Positions 36,620 to 49,700 of a stretch of 64,000 nucleotides of DNA are shown one piece after another; the first letter of the stretch is position 1; the number at the start of each line of letters is the position of its first letter. Location: assembly GCA_964035795.1 (NCBI GenBank), contig OZ038322.1, positions 9,251,868 through 9,315,867 on the forward strand, given 5' to 3'. The notes beneath the pieces are model-generated. The model did no database searches. It was not told the origin of the DNA and saw only the letters and a program-made list of their open reading frames with translations. Source of the DNA: Pterobdella sp. o SKG-2022. Its lineage: Eukaryota; Annelida; Clitellata; Hirudinida; Piscicolidae. A program made the position numbers and the translations under genes.

Positions 36620-39600
36620 CTTAAAATCAGTAACAATGCTTGATGAATTCAAAAAATCAACTAAACTTTAAAAATAAAACTTCAACAAACCAAAACCAAA
36701 TTTAGTTAAAACTTAAAAGAAATGTATTAACTTTGAAATTTAAACTTTAGATTTGAATGTTAAACTGTAATATCTCTGGATTCTTCCGATGCAAGCTTCG
36801 AAACTAGAAGCCTTGTGAAGAGTAAAAACCAGCTGCTTAAGTTACAAAGTATCAGTTAAATATCTTTTATATAATCTTCTATAAAACATAGCCATAATGT
36901 ATAGAAACACCTATTTAAAGATCCTACAACTAAACTGCATACATACGGTAAATATAGCATTTAAATAACTATTTTGATAGAGAACTACCTTTATTGATAT
37001 ACGTTAGGATTATTTTTATTCGTGCAACAACATGTATTGTGAAAGTTCAAACTATTGTATGCTCAAATCAGCATCTATTTTTACTTAACAATGCATCTCA
37101 ATATTTGATAGCTGGAATTTCTTGTAAAATTAGTATTATAGAAGAACCAAGTATTAATTAAGAACCAGATTTTAAAATAAAATTTTTTTGATAAATTATT
37201 GCTAAATTTCTTTTAAATTGACAAAATATGAATGGGTGAATAATCATTCGTTTGAATTTTTCTCTTTTTTCAATCTACCAGCTCCTTTCAATATTGTACA
37301 AAGTAGGTGTGAGATTGGACTATTAAGAGCGGAATTCATAATTAAACAAATTTTAACTAGTGTAAAGCGTTTTTGATAACGGCTAAAACTTTATTAATTA
37401 AAAGGTAGTTCAAAGAAAATATAATTGAGGTTTTTTAAGCTTTATAACTTAAAGTACAATACTTAAGTTTGAAATAATAATGATTCTTTCATTAAGATTA
37501 GTTAGAAACCTGAAATTTATTATTATATCGTATAAGAATATCACAATCAACACCAAGGCAAATACCCACAGCAAACAAGCTTCTCTCGTCTTCAGCAGCA
37601 TTGCAACTAACTCCGGCATAACTCCTGCAACGCTTCATAACACCCTCCTTCCTTCTCTCTTTATCCCTTCATTTTATGCCTTTTCACTTGTTTTTTTAAC
37701 TGAATTTTTGATGCTAATGCTGAAATTTTAAAAATCATGAAACATTTTCAACGAAAATTGATTTTTTTGAATTTTAAAAGTGTTTTGTCATGCTGAAACT
37801 ATTGATTTAATTGTTTTTCTGAATGCCTGTGTGTTTATTTTTTTGGTTTTGAGCTGAATTAATCAAAGTATTTCTATAAAAATTGTAGATGTTTATGTTC
37901 TAATTTTATCTTCCTTTTGACTATGCATATAATGAGAACGTATGGAACGCCGCGAAGATGAAGCATGCATTTTAGCATCTTCATTTTGTTTGCGAGTTTT
38001 CTTAATATTGAAATATTAGTTTCGCATCCCAATTAAAAAATCAATTTTACTAAAAGTGAATTTTTTTTTGTCAAAAAAAAAATTATTTTTATTTGGGCCT
38101 TCAATAACAATTTAACTTTCAATTAAATTTTTATATCGAATGTTGAGTTTTTAATAAAAAATGTATAAAACATTTATGGTAGTCTTATGTTACTTGCAAC
38201 ATGTTTCCAAATTTTGATGCATAAAGCCACATGCAAGTTATAGAATTTTAATGCTCTTTTATATTACTTTTTTAATACAGTTCAACAATTTTTTATTTCT
38301 GACCCTTATGCGACAAATAGCTTTGAACATTCTGTTAAGATGTCTGCTTCAGATGCTTTATCTTGAGATAAATTTTTATCCGATGAAAAAATTTTTTGAT
38401 GTTTTAAAATTATAGAATAAAATTATGAAGTCGATTGAATAAAACCACATGGTTCTAACGGTGCACTGCTAATTGTTAATGTTCCAATTATTATTAGAAG
38501 ATTGGACGTACGCTTTTTCCAAGTTTTCTTAAGTCTATAAATTCATATGATTTTTCAATTTTTCATTTTCATTAACTAATATTTACAAACTTGGTTGGTG
38601 ATGGATGAAAATCTACAGTTTTCAGTTTAAAAATTTTTGATTAATGAACGATCATATTTGATGCTTGGCCATCAAAAATTCAGAAGTAGCTACTTACCAA
38701 AGTAACCGATATAAACATCATGTGAATTTGATTTAAATTCACTTAGTTTAAGTTTTATAGTTTTTCTCAGTAGCTTTACATTCTGTTAATGCTTGAAACG
38801 TCGCTGTTACAATTGCATCCTTAAAGGAAACCAAGTTATAATTTTGTTTACCGTCACAAAACCGTCTTTAACATGCAAAAAGTGGTTCAAAAGTGAATTT
38901 TACTTTTCTTTTCCTAAACAACTGTTGATAGATAAAAAATTTAGAAAATAATTCCGTTTTATTTTTTTTCTAAAAAACACTTCAACTATATTAGTCAATA
39001 CCAACTTGGATTTAGACCAAGAGACATAATCGAACGTTTGTTTTTCTTTAGTTTCTATTACTTAAGCAAACGAACGCAAGACAAATTGAAATCATTTTTT
39101 TCTGCTTTTCAGTTTAGTTGTCAATCAACTTTCCAAAAATTTAAATTTATAGATAAAATTTTATCAAATAGTTACCCACAAGACCTTTTTCCCTAAAGAT
39201 AAAATTCAATGTCATTCTTCCTTTAAGCATGCTACTTTTGGCTTTCAAAAAGATTAAAACTTCAATTTAAAACTTTGTATAAAAACTTCATTACAACCTC
39301 TTAGTGCTTTATTAAGATATATCTTTCTAAAACCATCAATCTTTTTAAATAGATTAAGTTTGTGGTTTCGTACGTCAAGTCACCGGTTTCTAAGTTTCCA
39401 GCATGTAATCGAGGCTTTTTTGAACTTTAAACTCAAGTATTATCAAATCGAAATACATGTGTATAAAAAAAGCATATACGAATTACTTATTATAGCAAAA
39501 ACGAATCTTCTATTAAGACGAGCTTGCATAATGAAGTTTTTTAAACACTTTTAAGCTGAAATACATTTTGACCTTCAAAAAAATTTTCTCTACTTGAACT

Positions 39601-41657
39601 ATTAATTACTAGGGAATAAAAAATCAAACTGAATTCCCTATCAAGTTCTGGAACTCAAAATTCTACCTCCGAAGATAAAAGATTTGAAAGTATCAAAAAA
39701 TCGATGAGGGTTTAAATGGCTAGATTGATGGCCAGCTTAATCATGATAGATACTGTTTGAGCTTAAATCGCTCAACGTCACAAACTATATTAACAATGCA
39801 TGGAGGCAATTAACTTTCGTCTCATTAATCTTAAAATGAAGAACTAACTAGCATAATGTTATAAGTCATATCCAGACAAAAGTAAAGTTTCACTGTTTAG
39901 GTGTATTTTTTCCAAGTTGTTGTTTTTGGTTCATCAAAAAGAGTTCTCGAGGCAGTGATATTAAATTTTATCATGGTTCGATTGTGTTCCAAACTTTCAA
40001 ATAGGATAAGAGTTTCAAGCTAGCTTTTAGTGTTTACATAAAAGCTTTGAAATATTTTGAATAAACTTCATTATAATTGTGTTTTTCCAACTCAATACAA
40101 AATCTTGAATTTTGAATTAAAAACTGAATATAAATAAAAAAAACATAAAATTAATGTTTTATTTTGAAGTTTATCAGTTTTAGAAAATTTTTATTTTCTA
40201 ATTAGCAACTTCAAAATTCTTGAAACTAATGAAACTTTTTAATTTTAGAGTGTCATTGGGAATTTCAAAAACTTTTCAGATTTTTGTTCTCCATTACTTT
40301 TCAAAGCTGAATTTTTTGTTCATGTAGTTTTGGCAGCCAAATATTTAAACTTTCATATGATTTTATGATTTTAAACTACCAAGCTCGAATTTGTTTTTGT
40401 TTTGGCTACTTCATCTATAGAGTGTCCCTTCCTAGTTATTGGAAAATTTTCATTTTTACCAGCTTAATGGCTTAAATTTTTGTAAAGCTCTCTCAAACGA
40501 TGTTTAGTATTTTTTTCAAGATCATGCATTAAAATTAAAATATTTATCCCCAACACAGTTTATCACGTGATAAAGTCAATTTATTGAAAAAAATGGAACC
40601 TTTTCTTGGAAATGGGGACGCACTTTTAGATCCTATGAAAATCCCAATAAATAATTTAAGTTATATATGAAACTACGATTTTAATCTTGATTTCATAATT
40701 ATATCGGCTTTCTATGGCTGGAGGTTTGACCATTGTCGAAAAGTGAATATCAAAACTTTAAAAAATTTCTAAATATAACTTTTTAACAATTGATTTATTT
40801 TAGGGATTGTTTGAAAGTCTTGAAGTATCAGTGTGAATTTTGTATAGAAAAAAAAATGAAAAATCATATTCGAAAAAAAACAACAAATTTAAATGTTAAA
40901 AATTGTTTCAACAGCTTTAAATCAAAAAAGCGAGACATAAAAAATATATATTTATACACCCTGGAGCTATAAAAGGAAAGGTTTCGTTGAGAAAATCGTT
41001 ATTTCAAACTTAGTAGGAGTGTCGGCATTTGAAAATAATCCAATTAAGTTTTAAAATACTTCAAAATGTATCTGAAGTTGTATTTATATTGTATATAAAA
41101 AAAGCTTTAACTGATCAATTGATAGTTTTAAATAATTTTGATACAAGTTAAAAAGCTGAATTATGTATTAAATATCTTTTCGAAACTGCTTCATTTTTAA
41201 TTTGTGACGAAGACTAGAAAGATTTCACATTCGATTAGGACTTGCAAGCGTTTTTCAAAGGTTTATAGCTGTTTTCCATTTAAAAATTGGAAATTTTGAA
41301 CTCGAAGTTTGATTGAATTAAACTTCTATTTGCTCATAATATAATTGTTTTTTCAGTAAAAGACAATATTTCAAAGATGCTATTTAGTTTGTTTTTTAAA
41401 TATTTCGAAACAAATTTTTAAAAGTTCTATTGATGAAGTCTTTCACTAAATTCTAAAATTTGTAGTAGAAATCCATATGTATAAATACCTTTTTTATAAC
41501 CTTCATAAAATATTCAGGTTCTAAATCGAAAACAAAAAGATTTAAACGTCGTAAGGGCAATTAATCTAACGAAATACCCTAAAAATTAATGATCTTCAAA
41601 GCAAAAAATACATTCTCATGTTGCGTTTTATAAAAAGTATATAAAAGTCTTTGAAAA
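36620..41657. other. 5-kb spacer, no gene seen
   Basis: AT-rich sequence without long open frames, splice-bounded blocks or recognisable repeats. The 5' region holds whatever promoter drives the calponin gene to the left and perhaps the large ORF to the right, but no regulatory motif can be assigned with confidence. Confidence 0.6.
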
Positions 41658-44600
41658 ATGGACGAATATATGACCAAGCAATGGTTGGAAAAAGACATTT
41701 ATCAAGAGAATTCTCCTTCTTTTAGCTGGCTCATGGAAAGTCAATGCTTTGATGCACAAAAGGATGTAACACCATGCAATAATACAAAATTTAATCCAAG
41801 TTTTGATGATTTTATGGAAGGTTTTGAGAATAACGACAAAAATAAAAGCTTAATAAATTACACAGATAGCATTTCAAAATTCAAAAAACTTTGTTCTTTA
41901 AAAAAAGAAAAAGACTGGGGCATCATTCGAAATGCAGAAGAGAGTTATGATATCCCTAAAACTTTGAAAAACCATGATGAGTCTTCAGAGACACCAGGCT
42001 CGATTGGAGATGAGAAAATTGATCAAAAAGAGCAAGTTCGATTGAACTCTAGAGTGAACACTTCAAACGAAAGTTATATAGACAATGGTAGAAAGTTTAA
42101 AAACTTGGAACATTCTACTTCAGGTCGAACAAATTCGAATGATGGTAAACTCAATCGTTGTAAGAGTGAAAAGACTTCGAAAGAGGAACAAAATTTGTCA
42201 AAAATGAATATAACACATGTAGCTACGCTTAATGAATCTACACAAAATGAAAGAAATTTCAAAAAAGATAAAAGATCAAAATCGAACCCTGATACTACTA
42301 GAAAGAGAAAAATATGGTTTTTGTTCAAACCATTCATAAATAGAAAAAATCAAAAGTCTTCAATTAATAGAGTTGAAGATCTCTCACAGACGCCCATTCA
42401 AGAGGCTTTTCCAGAAAAGACCGATAACTCATGCACTTCTTCATACAAGCCTCACGCTGCTGATTGTCCCCCCGTCTCATTGTTGAGCAAGCCTATGAAT
42501 GAAAAACACCTTCAAGAAATCTCTTTGAATGGTAACTTTCATGAGTACGCACTATGCGGAGAACAAAGTAAAGAGGAAGTTATGAAAGATTCTCAATCAA
42601 AATTAGACTGCGAAAAGTATTTCAATTTTTTTAAAAAGAAAAAAAAGTTGAAAGACTTGAGTAAAACAGATAAAGATTTTAAAGGCTCAGAAGATGCTAA
42701 AATTATGAATAGAACTTGTTCATCCATAGAAGAGTATAGAACTCATTATAAAAAAAACAACATCAATCTTATCACAAAACCTAAAAAGACGCAAGTTGAA
42801 TTTAATCCTCGCAAGGAGAATAGTAATGATGAAAGAGATTATAGAATCATCAATACCGACTACAATAGCTCTCATACTTGCACTATCGATGCTAGCAATG
42901 AGAAAATTACCAATAAAAGTACTGCCTTCCAAAAAAACACGCAAAAGAGTAAAAATAAAATTATAAACAATAGAAGTGAAATTTTTGCGCCAGCAAGCAT
43001 GACAATTCCAAATAAAAAATTGGAAAATAATATTCAAAAGGTATCGATGAAAAAAGACGAAATCGATAGAACTATGCGCGATGATCATCGAAAAAATAAA
43101 ATTGAAACAAGAAGTAAATTTTTTGTGAGTAAAAATGGTTTTGAAGCCGTAGAAGCTGAAGATTTTGACAACCAGGACTCAAGCAAACCTTCAAGTGCTT
43201 CCAACAGTTTCAACTATTTCGTTCACAGGCGTTTTAACAGAGCCTATAAAATAACTTTTAAACGTTTTTTCAGCAAAAAGAGGAAAGAAAAAAGTTTTTT
43301 TTTACAAATGAAAAGTAAGGTTTTTCTGAAAAATTCATCATCAGCTTTTGCTAAAAATATTAGCGAGTGTACTGATGACAATTTTTTATCGAGCTGCTAT
43401 AAACAAGAAAACAAGGTTCATAAAAAAAATGCAAAAAATAAATCAAAAATTTATGTCAAAACTAATAAAAATTTAAATTCGAAAGTAACTCAATCGAAAA
43501 AAATCGAAAGTTTTTTGGAAAATAAACAAAAGGATAATTTCAGCAAAATTAAAATGGATTATTTCAAATCTTGTTTTAATAATTCTGATAAAACAAAAAA
43601 GATTAAAAGCATGAAAAGCTCTGATAAAATAAGTTCAAGCGAAGAAAAAACATTTCGGAAAAATCAAAGAATCGCTATGAATACGATTTGTGACAACAAA
43701 AAGTCTGATTGTATTAAAGCACAAAGTCAAATGGAATTGCTTTTGAGACGAGGCGCTGCGGAAGGTTTATGCCGCGGTTGCAAATCACTCTTGGATAGCA
43801 ATAACATAATGCTACAAAACACTCAACATTCCCAATACTCAACTAATTCAACCAATTTCAAGGATTCTGTGGTAAAAAAAGGTCTAAATATAAGTGGAAT
43901 ATTTGACAAGAATAAACCACAAAGCGTTCAAGTGTCGATAAGCAAAGCATTAAAAAGCAATAAGTCTGCAAATGAAAAAGATGCTTCAAAAATGGTTGAA
44001 TCTGCTGATTTAAACAATAAAATACAACAAGCTTGTGAAAGATTTTTAAAAATTAACGACACTGATTTGAATAATGAAGATATGAATTTGTTAAAAAAAA
44101 ACACGAACTCAGAACAAAAAACCAAAAAGATGAAGGATAAAACAAAACATGTTAAGTTCAAAAATGATAACCCAAAAGTAGATTTCAATGATGAAGACAA
44201 TACAAATGTTTTCATTGAGTTTAAACCAATTCATACTTTTGGAATTTCAAATGAGAAACGTGATTTCAGCTTCGATGGCTTTCACAATACTCTTTCCAGA
44301 GAACTTAACTGTGTTCAAATGAAAAAGTCGCATTCTCTCACTTGTGTCAACCATGAACAAGTGAAACAATTAAAAGATTCATATGAACGTGCCAACTCAG
44401 TAGCTCAAAAAACTAGGGGCCAGAAAATTCTTGAAACTTTTGCTTTGAACAGAAGCTACACCTGTGATAATTATTACAACAATTATTTGCATAGATGTAG
44501 CTTGTATATTAATAATTTTAAAGAAACCCAAAACGAAAATAAAGACTCTCATGTGAAAGAAGAAAAAAAATTTGAAGAATTTTCAGATAACCATGAAAGT

Positions 44601-46757
44601 TTTGAAAAACCTTCTTTTATGGGTCTGAACTCTCTCACGAAACAAGAGTTGAACAAGGCAAAAAATAAAATTGAAAAACTCAAAATAAGTAGAGAAGAGT
44701 TAAACTCGAACCAAAGATTTTTCCATCAAAGAAAACTTTTGAAACAATTTTACAATCTATTTTTGCTCCCACTCAATCAAGCTGCCTCCTCAAACATCAA
44801 AGAGCTCAACAGCTTGGACCCACCTCTACCGTGTTACAGAGTTGAAAACGTTCTTTATGCCATCCCTGCCAACCTCAAAGTTCAAAATCAGTGCTCATTA
44901 AAGGAAAAATTTTCAAATGTTGATTTCTTGTGCAAAAATTCTTCAATCTTTGTCAATTCTTTGCCGAAATTCTCTTTTTCATCACCTTCATCGTATGTCT
45001 CGTTTCCATTTTTAGAATTTTCAAACATTAACTGTGGTATTAATAATAATTTTTTTGAAGGTGATATCACAGAATTAAAAAACTTCTACACAAATATTCC
45101 AGTTTATAAATACTCTCCAAACGGTAGAGTTCTTTTATTTAATTCAAAGGCAAAAACGTGTGGAAGTCGAGAAAACGACATTCAACTTGACGGAAAAACT
45201 AATAAAGACAAAACATTAGTTAAATTCGGCATAAATAAATACGAAAACCAGGTTTACTTTGAGAATGTTGGTGAATGGCTCAAAGAACGTGCTCAAATTA
45301 AAAATCTATCGGCTCATTGCAATGGTGGGAGTGATATTAATACCAGGCATGATTTAAATAATGATAGCCATTTTATTTATGTAAATAATGAAAATAAAAA
45401 TTTGGCAAATTTTAAAGATGGAAGAGATTTTCTTTTTGAAGAAGAAGCTGAAAACAATAATATAAAATTTTTTTTGAAAACTGACGTTAAACCAAACCTT
45501 AAAATAGCAAAAAGTACAAAAGGAAGAAACCCAAATACATTTGATAAGACAGAAATAAGTATTGTGAATACTAATACACAGACTGTAATAACACCATCAG
45601 AGAATCGCAGCCAAAATACTGTAAACATGCCAGAAAATTCTAACGAAAGTATAAACCAAAATAATATTTCAAAATGTACAAAAATTACTTTAAATAAACA
45701 ATTTTCCGAGCTGTCCATCAAGAATCGTAATTCAAATATGACGATAAACAAAAACAACACTATCAAAAATCATGAAGGCATATTAATAAATTGTGAAAAC
45801 CTTAAAAATAAACAATCAGTAGGATGCAAGTCGTTTTGCATTCTGGAAACATTTGATTTAGCAAGCGATCGCAACCTAGACAAAAAAAGTAGTAAAAATA
45901 ATTTAATTAATCCCATAGAAAAAAACTTCTCCAAAATTGATGATTGGGTTGTTAAAATGGACAATGATTCAGAGTTAGTGGCAGAAAAGAATAAGAGTGA
46001 GGCTGGAATTTTTTACCCTAATACATGTGACAATAGCGGGTCATGTCAACAACCTGAAGGCAATGAATCAACACGAAAACTTTTGAGTTTTAAAGAAATA
46101 AATGCAATTGATGTTAAAAAACATAATGGTAGGATTGAAAATAAAAGTATATTTGAAGATGAGTTTTCAAAAGATACCCATCATCAACAAACCAGGCTAG
46201 AGACCTCTGTAAATTATCAAACTAAAGTCAAAAAATCTACTTTCTTTGAAAGTGAATTAATTCCTACAATAAAAACTAAAAATGGAGATTTTGAAAAAAG
46301 TTATAGTGAGAAAGATGAGATTGTTAAAAAAAATGAAATTGATTCTAACGAGAGAAAAAACACAGGCAAAGATGAGGGAGATGTTTTAGCCTTTACAAAT
46401 GACTTATACTCTTGTTGCCAAAACATTAAAGAACATAATACAAGCCTGAATACGAGAAAAACAGAAAAAAATCAAAAAATTTCTACTTTTACTCAAAAAT
46501 TTTTCCAGAATAAACATAGATTAAATGAAGTTAATGACGGTAAAATTAATAATTTGAAATGGTTCACCAACTCAAACCATCCAAAGAAATCTGATGACAA
46601 AAATAATTCCAATGATAACAATAACAAAAATATACTCAACGATGTCGAAAAAAAAAAAGTTTTTTGTAATTTTGAAAAGATTGAAAAAGCGAAAACTAAC
46701 CAGGATGTTTCAAACAAATCAAGAGGTTTGAGGTTCTCATGTTTTTTAATGAATTAA
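41658..46757 (+). CDS. Giant intronless 1,699-codon ORF of unknown family
   Basis: This is one uninterrupted frame of 5.1 kb in DNA where stops are otherwise frequent. It begins at an ATG in good context (AAAATGG), with an in-frame TGA at 41,652-41,654, so the 5' end is fixed. The product starts MDEYMTKQWLEKDIYQENSP and is very rich in Lys, Asn, Ser and Glu, so probably mostly disordered. More ordered-looking islands, counted by eye: KIWFLFKPFINRK near residue 214, FVHRRFNRAYKITFKRFFSK near 525, a CxxC segment ELLLRRGAAEGLCRGCKSLL near 700, VFIEFKPIHTFGI near 850, and about 1,000-1,170 (FFHQRKLLKQFYNLFLLPL, LPCYRVENVLYAIPANLKV). No signal peptide, membrane helix or known domain was seen. AATAAA lies at 46,882-46,887. 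A weak phase-1 donor near the end (AGAG|GTTTGAG) could splice it to the SH2 exons 6.6 kb downstream. Confidence 0.85.
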   Translation: MDEYMTKQWLEKDIYQENSPSFSWLMESQCFDAQKDVTPCNNTKFNPSFDDFMEGFENNDKNKSLINYTDSISKFKKLCSLKKEKDWGIIRNAEESYDIPKTLKNHDESSETPGSIGDEKIDQKEQVRLNSRVNTSNESYIDNGRKFKNLEHSTSGRTNSNDGKLNRCKSEKTSKEEQNLSKMNITHVATLNESTQNERNFKKDKRSKSNPDTTRKRKIWFLFKPFINRKNQKSSINRVEDLSQTPIQEAFPEKTDNSCTSSYKPHAADCPPVSLLSKPMNEKHLQEISLNGNFHEYALCGEQSKEEVMKDSQSKLDCEKYFNFFKKKKKLKDLSKTDKDFKGSEDAKIMNRTCSSIEEYRTHYKKNNINLITKPKKTQVEFNPRKENSNDERDYRIINTDYNSSHTCTIDASNEKITNKSTAFQKNTQKSKNKIINNRSEIFAPASMTIPNKKLENNIQKVSMKKDEIDRTMRDDHRKNKIETRSKFFVSKNGFEAVEAEDFDNQDSSKPSSASNSFNYFVHRRFNRAYKITFKRFFSKKRKEKSFFLQMKSKVFLKNSSSAFAKNISECTDDNFLSSCYKQENKVHKKNAKNKSKIYVKTNKNLNSKVTQSKKIESFLENKQKDNFSKIKMDYFKSCFNNSDKTKKIKSMKSSDKISSSEEKTFRKNQRIAMNTICDNKKSDCIKAQSQMELLLRRGAAEGLCRGCKSLLDSNNIMLQNTQHSQYSTNSTNFKDSVVKKGLNISGIFDKNKPQSVQVSISKALKSNKSANEKDASKMVESADLNNKIQQACERFLKINDTDLNNEDMNLLKKNTNSEQKTKKMKDKTKHVKFKNDNPKVDFNDEDNTNVFIEFKPIHTFGISNEKRDFSFDGFHNTLSRELNCVQMKKSHSLTCVNHEQVKQLKDSYERANSVAQKTRGQKILETFALNRSYTCDNYYNNYLHRCSLYINNFKETQNENKDSHVKEEKKFEEFSDNHESFEKPSFMGLNSLTKQELNKAKNKIEKLKISREELNSNQRFFHQRKLLKQFYNLFLLPLNQAASSNIKELNSLDPPLPCYRVENVLYAIPANLKVQNQCSLKEKFSNVDFLCKNSSIFVNSLPKFSFSSPSSYVSFPFLEFSNINCGINNNFFEGDITELKNFYTNIPVYKYSPNGRVLLFNSKAKTCGSRENDIQLDGKTNKDKTLVKFGINKYENQVYFENVGEWLKERAQIKNLSAHCNGGSDINTRHDLNNDSHFIYVNNENKNLANFKDGRDFLFEEEAENNNIKFFLKTDVKPNLKIAKSTKGRNPNTFDKTEISIVNTNTQTVITPSENRSQNTVNMPENSNESINQNNISKCTKITLNKQFSELSIKNRNSNMTINKNNTIKNHEGILINCENLKNKQSVGCKSFCILETFDLASDRNLDKKSSKNNLINPIEKNFSKIDDWVVKMDNDSELVAEKNKSEAGIFYPNTCDNSGSCQQPEGNESTRKLLSFKEINAIDVKKHNGRIENKSIFEDEFSKDTHHQQTRLETSVNYQTKVKKSTFFESELIPTIKTKNGDFEKSYSEKDEIVKKNEIDSNERKNTGKDEGDVLAFTNDLYSCCQNIKEHNTSLNTRKTEKNQKISTFTQKFFQNKHRLNEVNDGKINNLKWFTNSNHPKKSDDKNNSNDNNNKNILNDVEKKKVFCNFEKIEKAKTNQDVSNKSRGLRFSCFLMN

Positions 46758-49700
46758 TATTCTGTAACTAGCTGACAAATATTTATTAATTTACACAACC
46801 TATTTTGAAATTTCAATTTTTAAATCGTTTTTTTTTTGAAAAAACGATGATACTGAAAGCTTAAAACTTTGATTTAGAAGTAATAAACACAGCGGATTTA
46901 GAAAACAAAAGCTTTTTTCGGAGGATATTTCATAGACTGCATTTTTAAGACATTGTATGTTAGTTTTGAAATTTTAATTATAAGTTATGTTTTTTTGAAT
47001 CTCTGAAAAATTAGTTTGTTGTTTTTGGAACTCACTAAATCTCCTCACTTCAAATTAACTTTTTGGCTTTGGTTAAATTGCACATCTATAAACTTAATTA
47101 ACAATAACGTGAAACGATTAAAACAATTATGAAATACTTTTCAAAATTTTGATAAAAAATATGTTAAAAACGTTACAAAAAAGGATTTGTATTGTTCTTA
47201 TGAAAAAAAATACCATCAAGCAACCGAGCTTAGTTACACCAATGTTTCGAAATGGCTATTTCATTCTTTATATAAATTTTGTTTTAATCTTATCTTTTTC
47301 CATGGCAGTTTTTTTTTATTTATTAATGTTTTAAAAAAATTTTATTTTCATAGAGGTAAGAAGAATTTTGAATTGTAACATCATTTAATAAGTTCATTTT
47401 AGCCCTCAAAAAATCTCAATTCTCATGCCCAGAGCCCATACAATATATATAATCCACTTATACACGATAAAAATATTTTCGATGCATAAAAATAAAAAAT
47501 ATTAAAAAACATGGAATGCTTAAAAATAAACAAGAATGAAAAAATTGATAAAACCCAATGTTGGTATTGAACTAGCATCTAAAAACCCTGGTTAAACATT
47601 CATACTCGGTGCCTATTGGATGACTGATTGGGCCCGGAATTGGCGGTTAGTTCGGCCTGGATTTATGGGGAATTTTTTATAAACAGATTCATAGCTTAAC
47701 CGAAACAACATTTGGTCTTTGTTTTATGGGCTAACGATAAATATTTTGGGTGTTTCAATATTTTAAATATTTCCGGAAAGTGTTGAAGTATGTTTCAATT
47801 ATTTTCAATGAAATATGAAGTCGATATTTTAAAGTTAGATGGTGGAAAGTGAAAATATAAACACATAATTTTATTTTTATTGAAGCATTTGAGTTTATGT
47901 TTGGAACACTTTGATTAAATGCTCATTCACTCGAAGTAATCAGCTCTGAGAAATTGTTGGTTTTACTCTTACTCTTAATTAATAAAAACTTGATTAACAA
48001 GATTTCCTGAACTGATTTTTCTTAATATTTTTCAAACTCCTCTTTTTCAATATTTTCTTCAACTAACTTCCCTAAATGTATCTTTATTTTTTCACAAGAT
48101 GCTTAATCAAATCAACCTTCTGAATCTCAAATTAAAAAAGCTTTTTGTTGGTGAAGCAGTTGAAACTTATCCAATCTCCAAACAATATCATTCAATAAGG
48201 ATTTATTTTATTTGAAAAAACCTTATTTACTTTGAAAAAAGTTCTCAAAAAAATTATTTAAAAATTATAAAATTTTCTTTTTCATTATATTAAGTTGACC
48301 TTAGGCTATTTCGGATGACCCTTTGTTGAAAAAATATTTTGAATCAAAAAACGTCACAAAATTGATTTTCTGCATTAACCTGTTTTGAGAAGCATTTGAC
48401 TCCAAAAATATTTTTAAAAATAATATTTTCTGCATTATTCCAACTATAAAAATATTTTATCAGGCACAAAAGTTTTGAGAAAAAAACGGGGAAAACATGA
48501 ATTTTCGCTGTTTGAAATTCAAAAGAGTTGTAAAGAAAATTAAATTGACAAGGGTAAAAACTCAAAAAGTTGAAAAGACTTTCAAATCAAACTTTTTAAA
48601 TTTTATACCTTCAAAACTCGCGTCATAAATAAAGAAATCATTCCAGTTATTCACCAATTTCAAAATTTTCTTAAAGGCTTTCTATTCATAAACTTGCATA
48701 TTATTAAAACATAATTTCAATAATTTCTAGAAATTTTTCGTTAGAAAGTTTTTAAATATTCAAAGCTCAAAAAACTCAGATATCCTTCAGAACGTCACGC
48801 CCAATAACCCTCAATGCTGCTTTATTCCCGTGGTGTGTGAGGTCCGCTTGTATATATCACTTTATAAAGCAAATATAAAATGATTCTCTAATTATGTTTA
48901 CACATTCAACCGCTCTCATAATTTTTCCTACTAAATAACAATCTTTCATTCATTAAAGGATTATGAAGGAATGTTTTTTTCGATTTTTTGCACATATTCA
49001 ATAAAGTTTTGAAGCGCTCAGTGGAATATGAACTGTAACAATGATTGATGTGTGTCCCTTGATTCCAATGCTTCACTGTACAATAGAAATTTTCATGTCT
49101 CTATGTCTCATACTTCATTCGGTTTCAACAGATACTGAGTGAAAATTTTAAAAAAACTGTAATACATTTGAGCTTAACAAGCAGTATTTAAACCAAAATA
49201 TTTTTATACATTTTCAACAAATTTGGATAAAAAAGTTTTGAACAATAATATATGTTAATTACTCACAATATAAAATGACAAAATGTGATTTGTGACAAAT
49301 TGCTATTTTTTAACATAGGAGTTGATTAACAAAGATCGTTGATCGTACCTCATTATGAGAACTCACTCTACCTCATTTGTCTTCCAGCCTTCTATGTTAA
49401 TTTCAGTTATTTATTTCAAACATGGGAAATTTTTTTTCGATACTTTTTGAGTGCTATTTTTATGATAAAGTTTCACTCTTTAAAGTATTAATGTTGAGAT
49501 TTTAAATTAGTTTTAAACCTTGAAGTATTGGTTTATTACCATTTGAAAGTTTGACCAGCCTAATGGTCAGTTTATAAAGTCAGAACCTAATAAAATAAAT
49601 TAATAAAAGAGTTCCTATTTTAACTAAGAGTTCAATTTTCTATTATTTTAATGTTGAAGTCTTGAAAGTTTCGAGTAGAATTGGGCTGAAAAGGCCGTTG

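Noticed and set aside
41636..41648. TATATAAAAG as a TATA box for the giant ORF
   Set aside because: It ends about ten bases before the ATG, too close for a normal TATA-start-site distance; AT-rich DNA produces such words by chance.
42074..46717. Several minus-strand frames within the giant ORF
   Set aside because: Rich in Phe/Leu/Ile, as expected from reading Lys/Asn/Glu codons backwards; far shorter than the plus-strand frame.
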